The notes under the pieces: generated by a model | What the model was told of the DNA's origin: nothing | The model's input: the letters and a program-made list of their open reading frames with translations, nothing else | Databases searched by the model: none | Made by a program: the position numbers and the translations under genes | In this document: positions 43,257 through 53,458 of the stretch, piece by piece | Layout of the letters: every line of letters starts with the position of its first letter | Position numbering within the stretch: the stretch's first letter is position 1 | Assembly: GCA_039029315.1 (NCBI GenBank) | Contig: JBCCGK010000062.1 | Span: forward strand, 5,269 to 69,268 | Source of the DNA: JBCCCJ01 sp039029315 | Lineage (GTDB): Bacteria; Bacteroidota; Bacteroidia; J057 | Reading direction: 5' to 3' | DNA: 64,000 nt

Positions 43257-44339
43257 CTACTCCCCCAGTTCAAACACCACAGTCTTGACCCGCTTGCTCA
43301 GGTAGCCATCTGCCATTCGTTCTTCCAACACCAATGCCTGTGCCTCTTGTCGTTCAAAGAGTTCCTGCATATCTTGAATGGGGGCTACCGGCACTCCTTG
43401 TTGATGACATCTCTCAAGCAGGTCTGCGGACTCAAAGCGAGCAAAGGCTTCTGACAAATGCACATTTAATGCTTCTCGATGTTGCAATCTCAGCGCATTG
43501 GAAGCAAATCGCTGATCCTCTTTCAAGTTTTCCAGTTCAAGGCAGGCCAACAGTCCTTCATATTGTTTGGGAGTTCCGGCAGAGGTAATGACCCATCTGC
43601 CGTCTTTTGTGGCAAAGGTATCGCCATAAGGAGCAATATTGGGGTGTTGGCTTCCCATGGGCTGAGGAATCTTGCCAAGGTTGAGCCAGTTGGCGGCCTG
43701 ATTCGCCAGAGAAGCGACAGCAGAATCAAACAGGGAAGCTGACACCTTGCATCCTCTACCTGTTCGAGTTCGTTGTATCAATGCCACTAGAATCCCCTCC
43801 TTGAGCTGATGTGCTGTCAGCAAATCCATCAAGGCCACAGGCAACTTGACAGGTGTTCGATTTGGTTCTCCATTCATCGAAATCCAGGCAGTTTCAGCTT
43901 GAATCACAACGTCAAACCCTGGCTTGGGATTGTCAGATCCATAGGCAGAGATCTGACCATAAATGAGTGCTGGATTCTTTGCAGCCAAGGTCTCATAGTC
44001 TACGCCCAGTCGCCTGCCAGAATCTGCTTTATAATTGCTGATGAGGATATCTGCTGTTTTGACGATCGAGATCAGAGAATCATAGTCTTCCTTCTTGCCC
44101 AGATCCAAAAAAATGGATTCCTTCTGCCAGTTGACAGAATGATAATAGACGGAATAAGGGGTTTGTGGATTCTCTTCCGGTAACTTCCATTTTCGGGTAG
44201 TATCTCCTCCCGTGCGCTTATTTTCAATTTTGATCACTTTTGCTCCCAACTCTGCAAAGAACATCCCGACTGCGGGTCCCGCAAGCACACTGGCAAGTTC
44301 GACTACTGTCAACTCGGCAAACAATTGTCTAGTATCCAT
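43257..44339 (-). CDS. Class III CoA-transferase (CaiB/BaiF family)
   Basis: A 360-residue protein with the family's opening VVELASVLAGPAVGMFFAEL and GAKVIKIE, then DILISNYKADSGRRLG and GYDxV-like FDVVIQAETAWISMNGEPNR. LMDLLTAHQLKEGILVALIQ and ATKDGRWVITSAG follow. Members move CoA between carboxylic acids; alpha-methylacyl-CoA racemase belongs to the same family, so racemisation is an alternative. It is on its own strand, divergent from the sugar isomerase-like gene. Confidence 0.9.
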   Translation of the reverse strand: MDTRQLFAELTVVELASVLAGPAVGMFFAELGAKVIKIENKRTGGDTTRKWKLPEENPQTPYSVYYHSVNWQKESIFLDLGKKEDYDSLISIVKTADILISNYKADSGRRLGVDYETLAAKNPALIYGQISAYGSDNPKPGFDVVIQAETAWISMNGEPNRTPVKLPVALMDLLTAHQLKEGILVALIQRTRTGRGCKVSASLFDSAVASLANQAANWLNLGKIPQPMGSQHPNIAPYGDTFATKDGRWVITSAGTPKQYEGLLACLELENLKEDQRFASNALRLQHREALNVHLSEAFARFESADLLERCHQQGVPVAPIQDMQELFERQEAQALVLEERMADGYLSKRVKTVVFELGE

Positions 44340-44398
44340 GCTGCAAAGGTTGGTAATTTCTTTCTATCTTCTGATCGATTGAATGGATTATTTTTCTC

Positions 44399-45277
44399 AT
44401 GACAAGAATTATGGATCGAAGAGACTTTCTATCTACTGCTATCCCCTCCAAAAAGGATCAGCCCTTTCGTCTGCCTTTCGCCCCACATATCGGAATGTTC
44501 AAGCAGCATGCAGGGGAAGATGTGATTGATCAACTCACCTTTATGCACGAGCGGGGATTTACGGCTTTTGAAGACAACAACCTGAAAAGACGAGAAGAAA
44601 GTTTGCAAAAAAAAATGGGAGAAACCCTGGCAGCATACAACATGCGGATGGGCGTATTTGTTGGCGGAAGGCTTAGAAGCAAGGAGCCAACCATTGTCAG
44701 AGATGACCCGGCTCAACGAGAAGCTTTTTTGGCAGATATCAAAGATTCAATCGAACCCGCCAAACGCGTCAATGCTACCTGGATGACGGTGCTTCCGGGA
44801 CGCAAGGATTTCCAGTTGGATATGGGATACCAAACCGCCAACGTCATCGAAACCTTCAAACAGGCCAGCGCCATTCTGGAACCGCATGGCCTTGTCATGG
44901 TGATGGAACCGCTGAATTTTTTCAATCATCCTGGTCTGTTTCTCACAAAAATCTCCCAGGCCTACTCTATCTGCAAAGCTGTAGACAGCCCTGCCTGCAA
45001 GATTCTTTTTGACATATATCACCAACAAATTCAGGAAGGCAATCTCATTCCCAATATAGAGCAGTCCTGGGAGGAGATCGGGTATTTCCAGATTGGCGAT
45101 GTTCCGGGAAGAAAAGAACCGACAACTGGCGAAATCAATTATAAGAATGTATTCAATTACATTCATGAAAAAGGATTCACGGGCATTTATGGAATGGAGC
45201 ACGGCAATTCTAAAGCAGGAAAGGAAGGAGAGAACGCCTTGATTGCTGCCTATAGGGAAGTGGATGTGAGGCGTTGA
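44399..45277 (+). CDS. Sugar phosphate isomerase/epimerase-like TIM barrel (hydroxypyruvate isomerase-like)
   Basis: A 292-residue AP-endonuclease-2-type TIM barrel. Metal-binding acidic and His residues appear in VMVMEPLNFFNHPG, KILFDIYHQQIQEG, IGYFQIGDVPGRKEP and GIYGMEHGNS. The pattern EPLN...FDxYHxQ...GDxPGRxEPxxGE is typical of hydroxypyruvate isomerase-like proteins. The N-terminus keeps the MDRRDFLS twin-arginine-style start (an alternative ATG at 44411), but no hydrophobic core follows, so export seems lost. The true substrate is unknown. The amidase gene follows on the same strand. Confidence 0.85.
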   Translation: MTRIMDRRDFLSTAIPSKKDQPFRLPFAPHIGMFKQHAGEDVIDQLTFMHERGFTAFEDNNLKRREESLQKKMGETLAAYNMRMGVFVGGRLRSKEPTIVRDDPAQREAFLADIKDSIEPAKRVNATWMTVLPGRKDFQLDMGYQTANVIETFKQASAILEPHGLVMVMEPLNFFNHPGLFLTKISQAYSICKAVDSPACKILFDIYHQQIQEGNLIPNIEQSWEEIGYFQIGDVPGRKEPTTGEINYKNVFNYIHEKGFTGIYGMEHGNSKAGKEGENALIAAYREVDVRR

Positions 45278-45408
45278 GTTCTATCATTTCTGCCAAACAT
45301 CTTTCTACATAGTGAAAAGAAGGGAAACAAATCTTCCCGATTGGGCGCAAAACTTGTGTTCCTGGTCTTGTTTTGCCTACCTTATCCCCTATCAAATCAA
45401 TAGATCTT

Positions 45409-47010
45409 ATGAATCGTAGAAGCTTTGTTGTAGATTCTTCCAAGATCCTGATAGGACTTGGCTTATATGAATTGATGGCATGTCAGGCACCCACTCAGCC
45501 AAGCAGACAGACCGATATCTCTTTTTTTCCCTATGAAGAGATGAGCATTCAGGAGATGCAAGAGGGATATGAGACACGGAAGTTTAGTATCAGCGAAGTT
45601 GTTCAGGCTTATTTGGACCGGATTGAAGAAATAGACCAAAACGGCCCAACTCTCAATTCCATCATTGAAGTCAATCCTGATGCTCTCTCCATTGCACAAG
45701 AACTTGAAAGGGAGTTCAAGTCCGGCAATTGGCGTGGGCCCATGCATGGGATACCCGTCCTTCTCAAGGACAATATAGACACCCACGATCAGATGTCAAC
45801 CACTGCAGGTTCTCGCGCACTTGCAGGCTCCAAACCTCTTCAGGACAGTTGGGTAGCGCAGAGACTTCGAGCAGCTGGGGCCGTCATTCTGGGCAAGGCC
45901 AACCTCAGTGAGTGGGCCAATTTTCGGGGAGATATGTCTTCGAGCGGATGGAGTGGGCTTGGTGGACAAACAAAGAATCCATATCGACTGGATCGCAATC
46001 CTTGTGGGTCCAGTGCTGGATCTGGCGCATCTGTTTCGGCCAATCTGTGTATGATCGCCATTGGAACAGAAACCAATGGCTCGATTGTTTGTCCCTCCAA
46101 TAACAATGGCGTAGTCGGAATCAAACCTACTGTAGGTCTGGTAGGACGCTCTGGAATTATTCCCATATCAGCCACTCAGGATACCGCTGGACCGATGGCC
46201 AGAACTGTCAGAGATGCGGCTACCTGTCTGGGGAGTCTTGTCGGAATTGATCCTCGGGATGCACAGACATCGATCAGCCACGGGCATTCCCATTCGGATT
46301 ATACGCAGTTTTTGAAGGAAGATGGATTGGATGGAAAAAAACTGGGACTGTATACCAGAGCCATGGGATTTCACCACAAAGTCGATCCATTGGTACACAA
46401 AGCCATAGAATTGCTCACACATAAAGGGGCGGAGGTTATCGAGATCGATCGGATCAATACAGGCCATCTGGGAAGAGGACCTTTCGATGTATTGCTATAT
46501 GAGTTCAAAGATGGATTGAATCAATATTTTGCCTCCCTGGGTCCCAATGCACCAATCAAGAGTCTGGCGGAACTCATTGAATTCAACAAAAAGGATTCGG
46601 TTGAACTCAAATACTTTGACCAACATTTGCTGGAGTTGGCACAGGAAAAAGAAGATTTGTCTGAACCGACTTACCAAAAAGCCCTGGAAAAAATGCTCAA
46701 GGCGTATCGGGAAGATGGAATCGATCGCGTCATGAATGAGCATGAACTAGACGCCCTCATCGCTCCTACTGGTTCTCCTGCCTGGAAAACAGATCTTGTC
46801 AATGGAGATAATCATTTGGGAGGGAGTTCCACTCCTGCCGCAAGGTCGGGTTACCCCAACATTACAGTTCCCATGGGATTCGTAGAGGGCTTACCGGTCG
46901 GTCTTTCTTTTTTTGGCAAGGCATGGAGTGAGCCACTATTGCTGGAAATTGCCTATTCCTATGAGCAGGCTTCTATGCATAGAAGAAGTCCTAGATTTTT
47001 GGAAGAGTAA
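45409..47010 (+). CDS. Exported amidase (amidase-signature family)
   Basis: About 533 residues from ATG 45409; earlier in-frame starts add no conserved sequence. The N-terminus MNRRSFVVDSSKILIGLGLY, then ELMACQA, combines a twin-arginine-like start with a lipobox-like Cys, suggesting a membrane-anchored periplasmic enzyme. The Ser-cis-Ser-Lys triad is visible: Lys in PVLLKDNID, Ser in NPCGSSAGSGASV, and the nucleophile Ser in GTETNGSIVCPS. It hydrolyses an amide of unknown identity; it is not GatA, given the export signal and the lack of gatB/C. It overlaps the convergent histidine kinase by 20 bp. Confidence 0.88.
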   Translation: MNRRSFVVDSSKILIGLGLYELMACQAPTQPSRQTDISFFPYEEMSIQEMQEGYETRKFSISEVVQAYLDRIEEIDQNGPTLNSIIEVNPDALSIAQELEREFKSGNWRGPMHGIPVLLKDNIDTHDQMSTTAGSRALAGSKPLQDSWVAQRLRAAGAVILGKANLSEWANFRGDMSSSGWSGLGGQTKNPYRLDRNPCGSSAGSGASVSANLCMIAIGTETNGSIVCPSNNNGVVGIKPTVGLVGRSGIIPISATQDTAGPMARTVRDAATCLGSLVGIDPRDAQTSISHGHSHSDYTQFLKEDGLDGKKLGLYTRAMGFHHKVDPLVHKAIELLTHKGAEVIEIDRINTGHLGRGPFDVLLYEFKDGLNQYFASLGPNAPIKSLAELIEFNKKDSVELKYFDQHLLELAQEKEDLSEPTYQKALEKMLKAYREDGIDRVMNEHELDALIAPTGSPAWKTDLVNGDNHLGGSSTPAARSGYPNITVPMGFVEGLPVGLSFFGKAWSEPLLLEIAYSYEQASMHRRSPRFLEE

Positions 47011-49534
47011 AATAGATACTGGCACCTTTGTCTACCTCGCCCTCTGCCCAAATTTGGCCTCCATGACGTTGAATAATTCGTCTGACTGTCGCCAGTCCGA
47101 TCCCTGTCCCTTCAAATTCCTCTTCCCGATGAAGTCGCTGAAAGACGCCAAAAATTTTGTGTGCATATTGCTGGTCAAATCCTACTCCATTATCCCGCAC
47201 AAATAGCAGAACCTCCTTGTCTCGCTCTTCAGTATCTCCCCCAACTTCAATCAGAGGCGAAGGTTGCTGAGTGGTGTATTTGAGAGCATTGTTGAGCAGA
47301 TTTGCCCATACGACGCGCAAAAGATTGGGGTCTGCCTTGACTGTTGGTAACTCCTGGATCTTCCAATCAATCTCCCGCTGCTCAAAGGCAGGAAGAACTT
47401 CTTCTCTCACTCCAAGGATCAACTCATTCAGATCGACATACTCTGTTTGAATTTCTGTTCTATTGGTTCTGGAAAAAGCCAGAAGATCGTTGATCAATTG
47501 ATTCATTTTCTGAACCGCTTCAATGGTCAGATCAATAAACCGAAGAGATCCTGCATCCAGTTGATCTTGTTCTCGTTTCTTCAGCAATCCTATGAAGCCA
47601 TTGATATGACGCAAAGGGGATCGCAAATCATGGGACACAGAGTAGGAAAATCCTTCCAATTCCTCATTTGCTGTTTCCAATCTCTTGTTCAACTGTTCTA
47701 CCTCTGCGATCCGCTCACTGAGTTCTGTGGTGCGTTGATCTACCAGAGTTTGCAAGTGTGTCTGATGATCCGTAAGGATTTTCTCTGCTTTTTTGCGTTC
47801 TGTTACGTCCATCAAGGTGCCAAGGAATCCTTCCAGCTTCTCCTCCTGATTTCTGACCGGGACCACGATCCCCAGCGTTTCGATGATTGTCCCATCATCA
47901 TGTACCCACTTGGCTTCGCCATTGAATGTCCCCCCTTCCATGAGGACCTTTTCCCATTGCTCCATCAAGGGTTGACGGCTATCTGGATGGATAGTTCGCA
48001 GCCAGCCGGATCCCAAACAGGCTTCCAGAGGGGTTCCAATCATTTCGGAGCAGCGCGGATTCATGTAGACACAATTCCCAAACGTATCATGCTGAAAAAT
48101 CCCCATTGGAGAAGATTGTGCCAGGGTTCGGAATTGTGCTTCACTCTTTTGCAGGGCTTCTTCGATCTCCTTCCGATCAGTGAGATCATAGAGTGAACCA
48201 ATATAGCCTTCAAGCTGTCCTTCCTCATTTAGCCTCGGAATCGCAATCCCCAACGTATGAACAATTCTTCCATCTTTATGAAGCCAACGCGCCTCATTGT
48301 GCAGAGAGTCTCCATTGGCAATAACCTGTATCCAGTCTGCCATGACCTGCTCTTGATCCTCCGGATGAACTGCTGGAAGCCATCCAGATCCCATACTTTC
48401 TTCTATACTCATCCCGATCATCTCAGCACATGCGGGGTTGAGGTATACACAATTACCTTCTACATCATTCTGAAAGATTCCGATTGGCAGGCTCTGAGCG
48501 AGCGTCCGAAATTGGGCTTCACTGCTCATAAGTGTTTTTTCCCGTTCTATTCTTTGCGAGACATCAATCAATGTTCCGACATAGCCGCCAAGCTCTCCAT
48601 TTGAGTCAACATAAGGCTCTGCCATTCCCAGTGTGGTGATGAGCGTTCCATCTTGATGCAGCCATCTATACTCATGCGTACAGGCTCCTTGTTGCTGAAA
48701 TGCTTCCATCCATTCCTGCTCTACTCGTTCCTTGTCTTCGGGATGAATATTTTTGGACCATCCCATTCCCAAACTCTCCTCTTCTGACAAGCCAGTCAAT
48801 TCAAGGCATTTGGGATTGGTGTAGACACACGCTCCCTGGGCATTTGTCAAAAAGAATCCAATAGGCGCAGTCTCACTCAAGTTTCTGAATGTTGTTTCCT
48901 TGTTGAGCAATCTCTGTTCCTGTTCTTTGTAGGCCGTAACTTCCACACCGACCGATTGAATTTCAAGCAAGTGCCCACCCGCATCACATATTGGGCGATG
49001 GCTCCATCTGATTGTCCGCTCCTTTCCTTCTTCCAGCTGAATCTGATGCTCAATAGAGGTCCTATGAGGATGTTGGAGGAACTCTTCATAGAAAGCACTA
49101 CTGGCTTCCGCATTTTTTGGAGATAAAAACGCGCCCCATTGATAATTGTGAAGGTCTCCTTCGATCTGAAACAGATCAAGGCAGGCCTTGTTGGCATAGG
49201 TCAGGCTAAAATCTGGCAGCCATCTACAAACTGCCATTTCCATGTGCTGAAGAATATCATTGGCATGCCTTTTCTTTTCAGAATCAGGAGGCGCTTGCGT
49301 ATGCCTTTCCTGCATCTGTTCATAGGGGACTTGTTGCTCTCTCCTCCGAAAAAAAACGAACACGCCCATCATCAGAAGGAGAAATGGCAAGAGCAGCAAC
49401 CAAAAATCCGCGCCATATTCTTTATATTGACGAGACCATTTGTATACACGCTCGACAGTATCATATTTGAGCAAGAAAATAAAAGAGAAAAAAAGGGAGA
49501 GATAAAGGAAATATTGTGGAATTTTTCTGTTCAC
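46991..49534 (-). CDS. Membrane sensor histidine kinase with four PAS domains
   Basis: An 847-residue kinase. Two N-terminal transmembrane helices (YFLYLSLFFSFIFLL and FWLLLLPFLLLMMGVFVFF) enclose only a short external loop. Four PAS/PAC units follow (about 90-210, 215-335, 340-460, 465-590). The last three are close copies, sharing blocks such as FRTLAQS-P-GIFQ and NCVYLNPACAEMIG. Then come a coiled coil, the HisKA box GFSYSVSHDLRSPLRHINGF with its phospho-acceptor His, and an ATPase domain (NLLNNALKYT, DNGVGFD, GTGIGLATVRRI). No response regulator is adjacent, so it is an orphan, probably sensing in the cytoplasm. Confidence 0.93.
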   Translation of the reverse strand: MNRKIPQYFLYLSLFFSFIFLLKYDTVERVYKWSRQYKEYGADFWLLLLPFLLLMMGVFVFFRRREQQVPYEQMQERHTQAPPDSEKKRHANDILQHMEMAVCRWLPDFSLTYANKACLDLFQIEGDLHNYQWGAFLSPKNAEASSAFYEEFLQHPHRTSIEHQIQLEEGKERTIRWSHRPICDAGGHLLEIQSVGVEVTAYKEQEQRLLNKETTFRNLSETAPIGFFLTNAQGACVYTNPKCLELTGLSEEESLGMGWSKNIHPEDKERVEQEWMEAFQQQGACTHEYRWLHQDGTLITTLGMAEPYVDSNGELGGYVGTLIDVSQRIEREKTLMSSEAQFRTLAQSLPIGIFQNDVEGNCVYLNPACAEMIGMSIEESMGSGWLPAVHPEDQEQVMADWIQVIANGDSLHNEARWLHKDGRIVHTLGIAIPRLNEEGQLEGYIGSLYDLTDRKEIEEALQKSEAQFRTLAQSSPMGIFQHDTFGNCVYMNPRCSEMIGTPLEACLGSGWLRTIHPDSRQPLMEQWEKVLMEGGTFNGEAKWVHDDGTIIETLGIVVPVRNQEEKLEGFLGTLMDVTERKKAEKILTDHQTHLQTLVDQRTTELSERIAEVEQLNKRLETANEELEGFSYSVSHDLRSPLRHINGFIGLLKKREQDQLDAGSLRFIDLTIEAVQKMNQLINDLLAFSRTNRTEIQTEYVDLNELILGVREEVLPAFEQREIDWKIQELPTVKADPNLLRVVWANLLNNALKYTTQQPSPLIEVGGDTEERDKEVLLFVRDNGVGFDQQYAHKIFGVFQRLHREEEFEGTGIGLATVRRIIQRHGGQIWAEGEVDKGASIYFTLPKI

Positions 49535-49632
49535 GTATTATAAGTTAAGACATCAAATGGTTGCTCTTTGTCCTAATGTAGTCATTTTTTTTCAAAACTG
49601 GATATCTCATGACAGAACTTGTTCACCGATCT

Positions 49633-50694
49633 ATGAAACAAATCCTCGTCACAACAATCCTGCTAGGATGGCACACTTGTCTAATTTTTTCGCAGATTTA
49701 TCCTTCTAATGACTGGGAGGAAATGCAACATCCCGAAAAGGAAGGATGGAATATGACCCAACTGGAAAACATTGGTCAATATATCATCGACAGTTCTCAA
49801 CTTACGGGTCTGATGGTCATTCAAAAGGGAAAAGTTGTGGGGAGCTATGGAGATGTGGAAGAGACGAGCTATATCGCTTCCTGTCGAAAAAGTGTTCTGG
49901 CCATGATTTATGGCCCACATGTAATGGCTGGAACCATTCAACTGGACAAAACACTGGAAGAGCTAGGCATGGACGATGTAGAGGGACTGAGTAAGGAAGA
50001 AAAACAGGCTACTGTCCGACATTTGATCCAGGCAAGATCCGGGATCTATCATCCTGCCAGCAATGGTGGAGATTTTTTGGATATGGCTCCAGAACGAGGC
50101 ACTAAAAAACCAGGGGAATACTGGCTTTACAGCAATTGGGACTTCAATGCTGCCGGATACATATTCGAGCAGGAGACTGGAACAAACATTTATGAAGAAG
50201 TAGAGCGAATTCTTGTCAGTCCGCTCGGCATGCAGGATTGGAAGAGATCTGAACAACAAAAGTCCGGCAATACATCTCGCTCCAGATATCGCGCCTACCA
50301 TATGTGGTTTTCAACCAGAGATATGGCCAGACTTGGCTACCTGATGCTGAGAAATGGCAAATGGCAGGATCAACAAATCCTCGATCCTGACTGGGTCAAG
50401 GAGATGACGACTTTCTACTCAACTGCCGAAGAATTGAATGCCAATGTTCCTTACTTTGGAAAAGAAGGCTATGACTATGGGTATGGATATATGTGGTGGT
50501 TGTGGCCTGACAACAAGCATCCCAACCTCAAAGGAGGGTATTCGGCTCTGGGTGCCTGGGGACAGAGTATTACTGTCTTTCCAGCCATAGATGTGGTGGT
50601 GGCTTTCAAAACCAAGTCTGTCTATCAGAGGGCAACTTCTGGACGGGTTCGCTATGAGATCTCTCACAGAATTGCAAAGGCTTATAAAGGCTAA
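49633..50694 (+). CDS. Serine hydrolase (class C beta-lactamase/penicillin-binding fold)
   Basis: About 353 residues from ATG 49633, giving a signal peptide MKQILVTTILLGWHTCLIFS; ATG 49609 is an alternative. Active-site motifs: Ser-x-x-Lys in ASCRKSVLAM, Tyr-x-Asn in LYSNWDFNAAG, and a third-box-like KGGYSALGAWG in place of KTG. This fits periplasmic serine hydrolases of the beta-lactamase class C superfamily, which are usually esterases or peptidases; there is no sign that it confers antibiotic resistance. It is divergent from the histidine kinase, about 100 bp apart. Confidence 0.88.
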   Translation: MKQILVTTILLGWHTCLIFSQIYPSNDWEEMQHPEKEGWNMTQLENIGQYIIDSSQLTGLMVIQKGKVVGSYGDVEETSYIASCRKSVLAMIYGPHVMAGTIQLDKTLEELGMDDVEGLSKEEKQATVRHLIQARSGIYHPASNGGDFLDMAPERGTKKPGEYWLYSNWDFNAAGYIFEQETGTNIYEEVERILVSPLGMQDWKRSEQQKSGNTSRSRYRAYHMWFSTRDMARLGYLMLRNGKWQDQQILDPDWVKEMTTFYSTAEELNANVPYFGKEGYDYGYGYMWWLWPDNKHPNLKGGYSALGAWGQSITVFPAIDVVVAFKTKSVYQRATSGRVRYEISHRIAKAYKG

Positions 50695-50866
50695 TCAGTG
50701 TTCTGGCAACTTGTTGCCGAAACGACAGTCAATCCAAATTGGCTGGAACTCAGTGAGATCCAAATCGCCCCAACTATGGGCTGGATTTCCCTTATTGCTC
50801 ATTGGCTCTTGAGAATTCAGCATTAAGCAGAGTGATTGAAAATATACACATTCAATCATTTTTCTT

Positions 50867-53362
50867 ATGAATCTATTTATTTGGATTAAAGTGGCCTTCC
50901 TGAATGCCTCGATCTCTCTGTGCATCCTCCCACTCAGTGCACAGCAGCAGTTATGGGGCATGAGCAAACATGGTGGAGATGCCTCTATCGGCTCTATCTA
51001 CCGAATTCATCTTGGAACACATGAACAGATAGAAGAATTTGAATTTCAAAGTCCAACTATTGGCATTCATCCCAATGGCGGCCTGGAAGTAGGGCCGGAT
51101 GGTAAATTATATGGCACGACAAGGGAAGGAGGTCGAAACAACGCTGGGGTGCTGTTTCGGGTCGATACCTCGGGCCAGAATTATGAAGTGGTTCACCATT
51201 TTGACCATTCTTCTGGGAGAATTCCTGTTGCGGAGTTGCTCCTCGCATCAGATGGCCTGTTATATGGACTCGCCAGACAAGAGTCGCTATTTTCATTTGA
51301 TCCTTTATCAGATACTTATACGGTTCTGGCAAGTGCAGGAGAACTAGGAACCTGGCTCAAAGGTGGTCTGGTTGAAGCTTCGGATGGGAATCTATATGGA
51401 TTGGCCAATGTCGGGGATGAGATCTTTGCCTGGAATCTGACTCAGGACAGCTTGTCAATAGCAGCTGAGTTTGTTCCATTTATTGGAAGTGCTCCATCAG
51501 GAACAATGATTGAAGCCAGCAATGGATTATTATATGGTTTTTTTGAAGAGGAGGGGCTACAAAATTTCGGAGGGATTTTTTCTTTTGATCCTGGCACACA
51601 GCAAATAAGTACTGTTCACAATTTCCTGGCTACCAGCTTTTTTCCCACTTATCCTGCCGGTCAAATGGTAGAAGCAAATGGAGTGCTGTACGGCACAACA
51701 TTTCTTGGGGGAGCCAACAATGATGGGTGTATATTTGGATTGGATTTGACATCTGGTGTCTACACAGAATTATTGGATTTTGCTGGAACAGGGATAGAAA
51801 GGCCCAATTCTGGCTTGATTTATCATGATGGCTTGCTATATGGCACTTGTTGGGTGAGTCCTGGGTTCGGGGGAACTGGAGCCGTCTTTTCCTTTGATCC
51901 TACTGATACCATTTCTCCTTTGACAATCCTCCACAGTTTCCCAACAGATCAAACTGAAGGAATTTTCCCATTGGGGGGCCTCACATTGGTCGGGAACAAA
52001 TTATTTGGGACATGTTCCAGTTCTCAAAATGGTCATGGAACGCTCTACTCTCTAGATATATTGACGAATTCATTTGAGAAAAAACTGGAATTTACAGAGA
52101 TGCATGATGGAGGATTCCCGGTAGGTCGACTGGTAGAAGGGCCTGATGGATTGTTTTATGCCATGACAGAGCAAGGGGGAGCAGAACAGGGGGGAATCAT
52201 TTTTTCTTTTGATCAAATCAGCAAGGAATTCAATCGTCGATATTCCTTTAGCCAGATAAGCGGAATAGAGCCGAAAGGGAGTTTAACTTTTGCTTCGGAC
52301 GGAATGGCTTATGGCTTGACTTATCACAGAGCCAAGTATGATGATGGTGCCCTCTTTCGTTTTGACCCATCCAATGATAGTCTGACGATCTTGCATGAGT
52401 TTGAGTCAAATTTGGACGGTGAGAATCCTTCAGGCTATCTGGTTGAAGGAGAGGGAGGCACCCTCTATGGGCTAACGGGATCTGGCATTCTGTTCAGCGT
52501 TGACAGAGATTCTCATCAACTCAACATTCTCCACGAGTTTGTAGATACCAGTGGACTAGGACCTGTTCCAGGCATCAAATTTGGGAGCGAGGGTCATCTA
52601 TATGGGGCAACCTATCGTGGAGGGATGCATCAGCTTGGTGTCCTCTATCAATATGATTTACAGGATTCCTCCTATCGCACTTTGCATCATTTTGACGGTC
52701 AGGATGGAAGGATTCCTGCTGGTTGTCCCATAGAAATTGAGGATGGATTCTTGGTGGGAATGACTAAGGCCGGGGGAGCTTTAGGAGGAGGGGTTTTGTA
52801 TAGTTTTGATCTGCATTCCAACGACTTCCAAAGCCTTCATGAGTTTGATCCATTGACAGAGGGTAACAATCCAAATGGAGAGCTCATCCTGGCTGAACAT
52901 GATCAGGTATTTGGCGTGCTATCAGAGAGTTTTTTTGGCACTCAACAAGGGGGAGTTTTTCGTTTTGACTTCTCAGATAGTAGTTTTTCGATGGTCCATC
53001 ATTTTGACGAAACCGTTGGAAATGGCGTGTTTGATCACAATTTCCCCGAAAGCAATTTCCTGGTTCAGGGATTTTCAACAAGCATTGAGCACCTCGAGCA
53101 GATTAACAGGCTTCAGGCCCTGAAGGTATTTCCCAACCCCACGACCTCCAGCCTCAATATATCATTTGAGAAAATTGACGATCAGGAGGTTGTCCTTTAC
53201 CTAACTACACTTCAAGGACAGGTACTGATGAGCAAATGGATCACGTTACCAATAGGTGAGATCCAAGAATCTTTTGATCTTGAAGCCTATCCTGCCGGCC
53301 TCTATCTTCTTGGAATTGAGATCAATGGCCAACTCAAAACAACAAAAATCATCAAGCGTTGA
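50867..53362 (+). CDS. Secreted GloVer-repeat protein with type IX sorting domain
   Basis: An 831-residue protein with a signal peptide ending LPLSAQ. About 14 repeats of roughly 50 residues follow the pattern G-LYGxTxxGGxxxxGxLFxxD and YxxLHxFD (for example KLYGTTREGGRNNAGVLFRV), a beta-propeller-like repeat known as GloVer. The last 85 residues are a type IX secretion C-terminal domain: KVFPNPTTSSLNISF, LTTLQGQVLM, and the ending LYLLGIEINGQLKTTKIIKR. It should cross the outer membrane through the Por system and attach to the surface. Its ligand or activity is unknown. Monocistronic. Confidence 0.9.
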   Translation: MNLFIWIKVAFLNASISLCILPLSAQQQLWGMSKHGGDASIGSIYRIHLGTHEQIEEFEFQSPTIGIHPNGGLEVGPDGKLYGTTREGGRNNAGVLFRVDTSGQNYEVVHHFDHSSGRIPVAELLLASDGLLYGLARQESLFSFDPLSDTYTVLASAGELGTWLKGGLVEASDGNLYGLANVGDEIFAWNLTQDSLSIAAEFVPFIGSAPSGTMIEASNGLLYGFFEEEGLQNFGGIFSFDPGTQQISTVHNFLATSFFPTYPAGQMVEANGVLYGTTFLGGANNDGCIFGLDLTSGVYTELLDFAGTGIERPNSGLIYHDGLLYGTCWVSPGFGGTGAVFSFDPTDTISPLTILHSFPTDQTEGIFPLGGLTLVGNKLFGTCSSSQNGHGTLYSLDILTNSFEKKLEFTEMHDGGFPVGRLVEGPDGLFYAMTEQGGAEQGGIIFSFDQISKEFNRRYSFSQISGIEPKGSLTFASDGMAYGLTYHRAKYDDGALFRFDPSNDSLTILHEFESNLDGENPSGYLVEGEGGTLYGLTGSGILFSVDRDSHQLNILHEFVDTSGLGPVPGIKFGSEGHLYGATYRGGMHQLGVLYQYDLQDSSYRTLHHFDGQDGRIPAGCPIEIEDGFLVGMTKAGGALGGGVLYSFDLHSNDFQSLHEFDPLTEGNNPNGELILAEHDQVFGVLSESFFGTQQGGVFRFDFSDSSFSMVHHFDETVGNGVFDHNFPESNFLVQGFSTSIEHLEQINRLQALKVFPNPTTSSLNISFEKIDDQEVVLYLTTLQGQVLMSKWITLPIGEIQESFDLEAYPAGLYLLGIEINGQLKTTKIIKR

Positions 53363-53458
53363 TTGCTCATAACAAGTCATCCAATCTATTTTGAGTAGGT
53401 CAACGCTTCTTCCATAGCGCGTCGCGCCCAAAGCTGAGAGAGATGAGTTTCCTTCATG

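Noticed and set aside
49633..50694. Serine hydrolase considered as an antibiotic-resistance beta-lactamase
   Set aside because: It has SxxK and YxN, but the third box is KGG rather than KTG, and the context is not mobile; most such proteins are not resistance enzymes.
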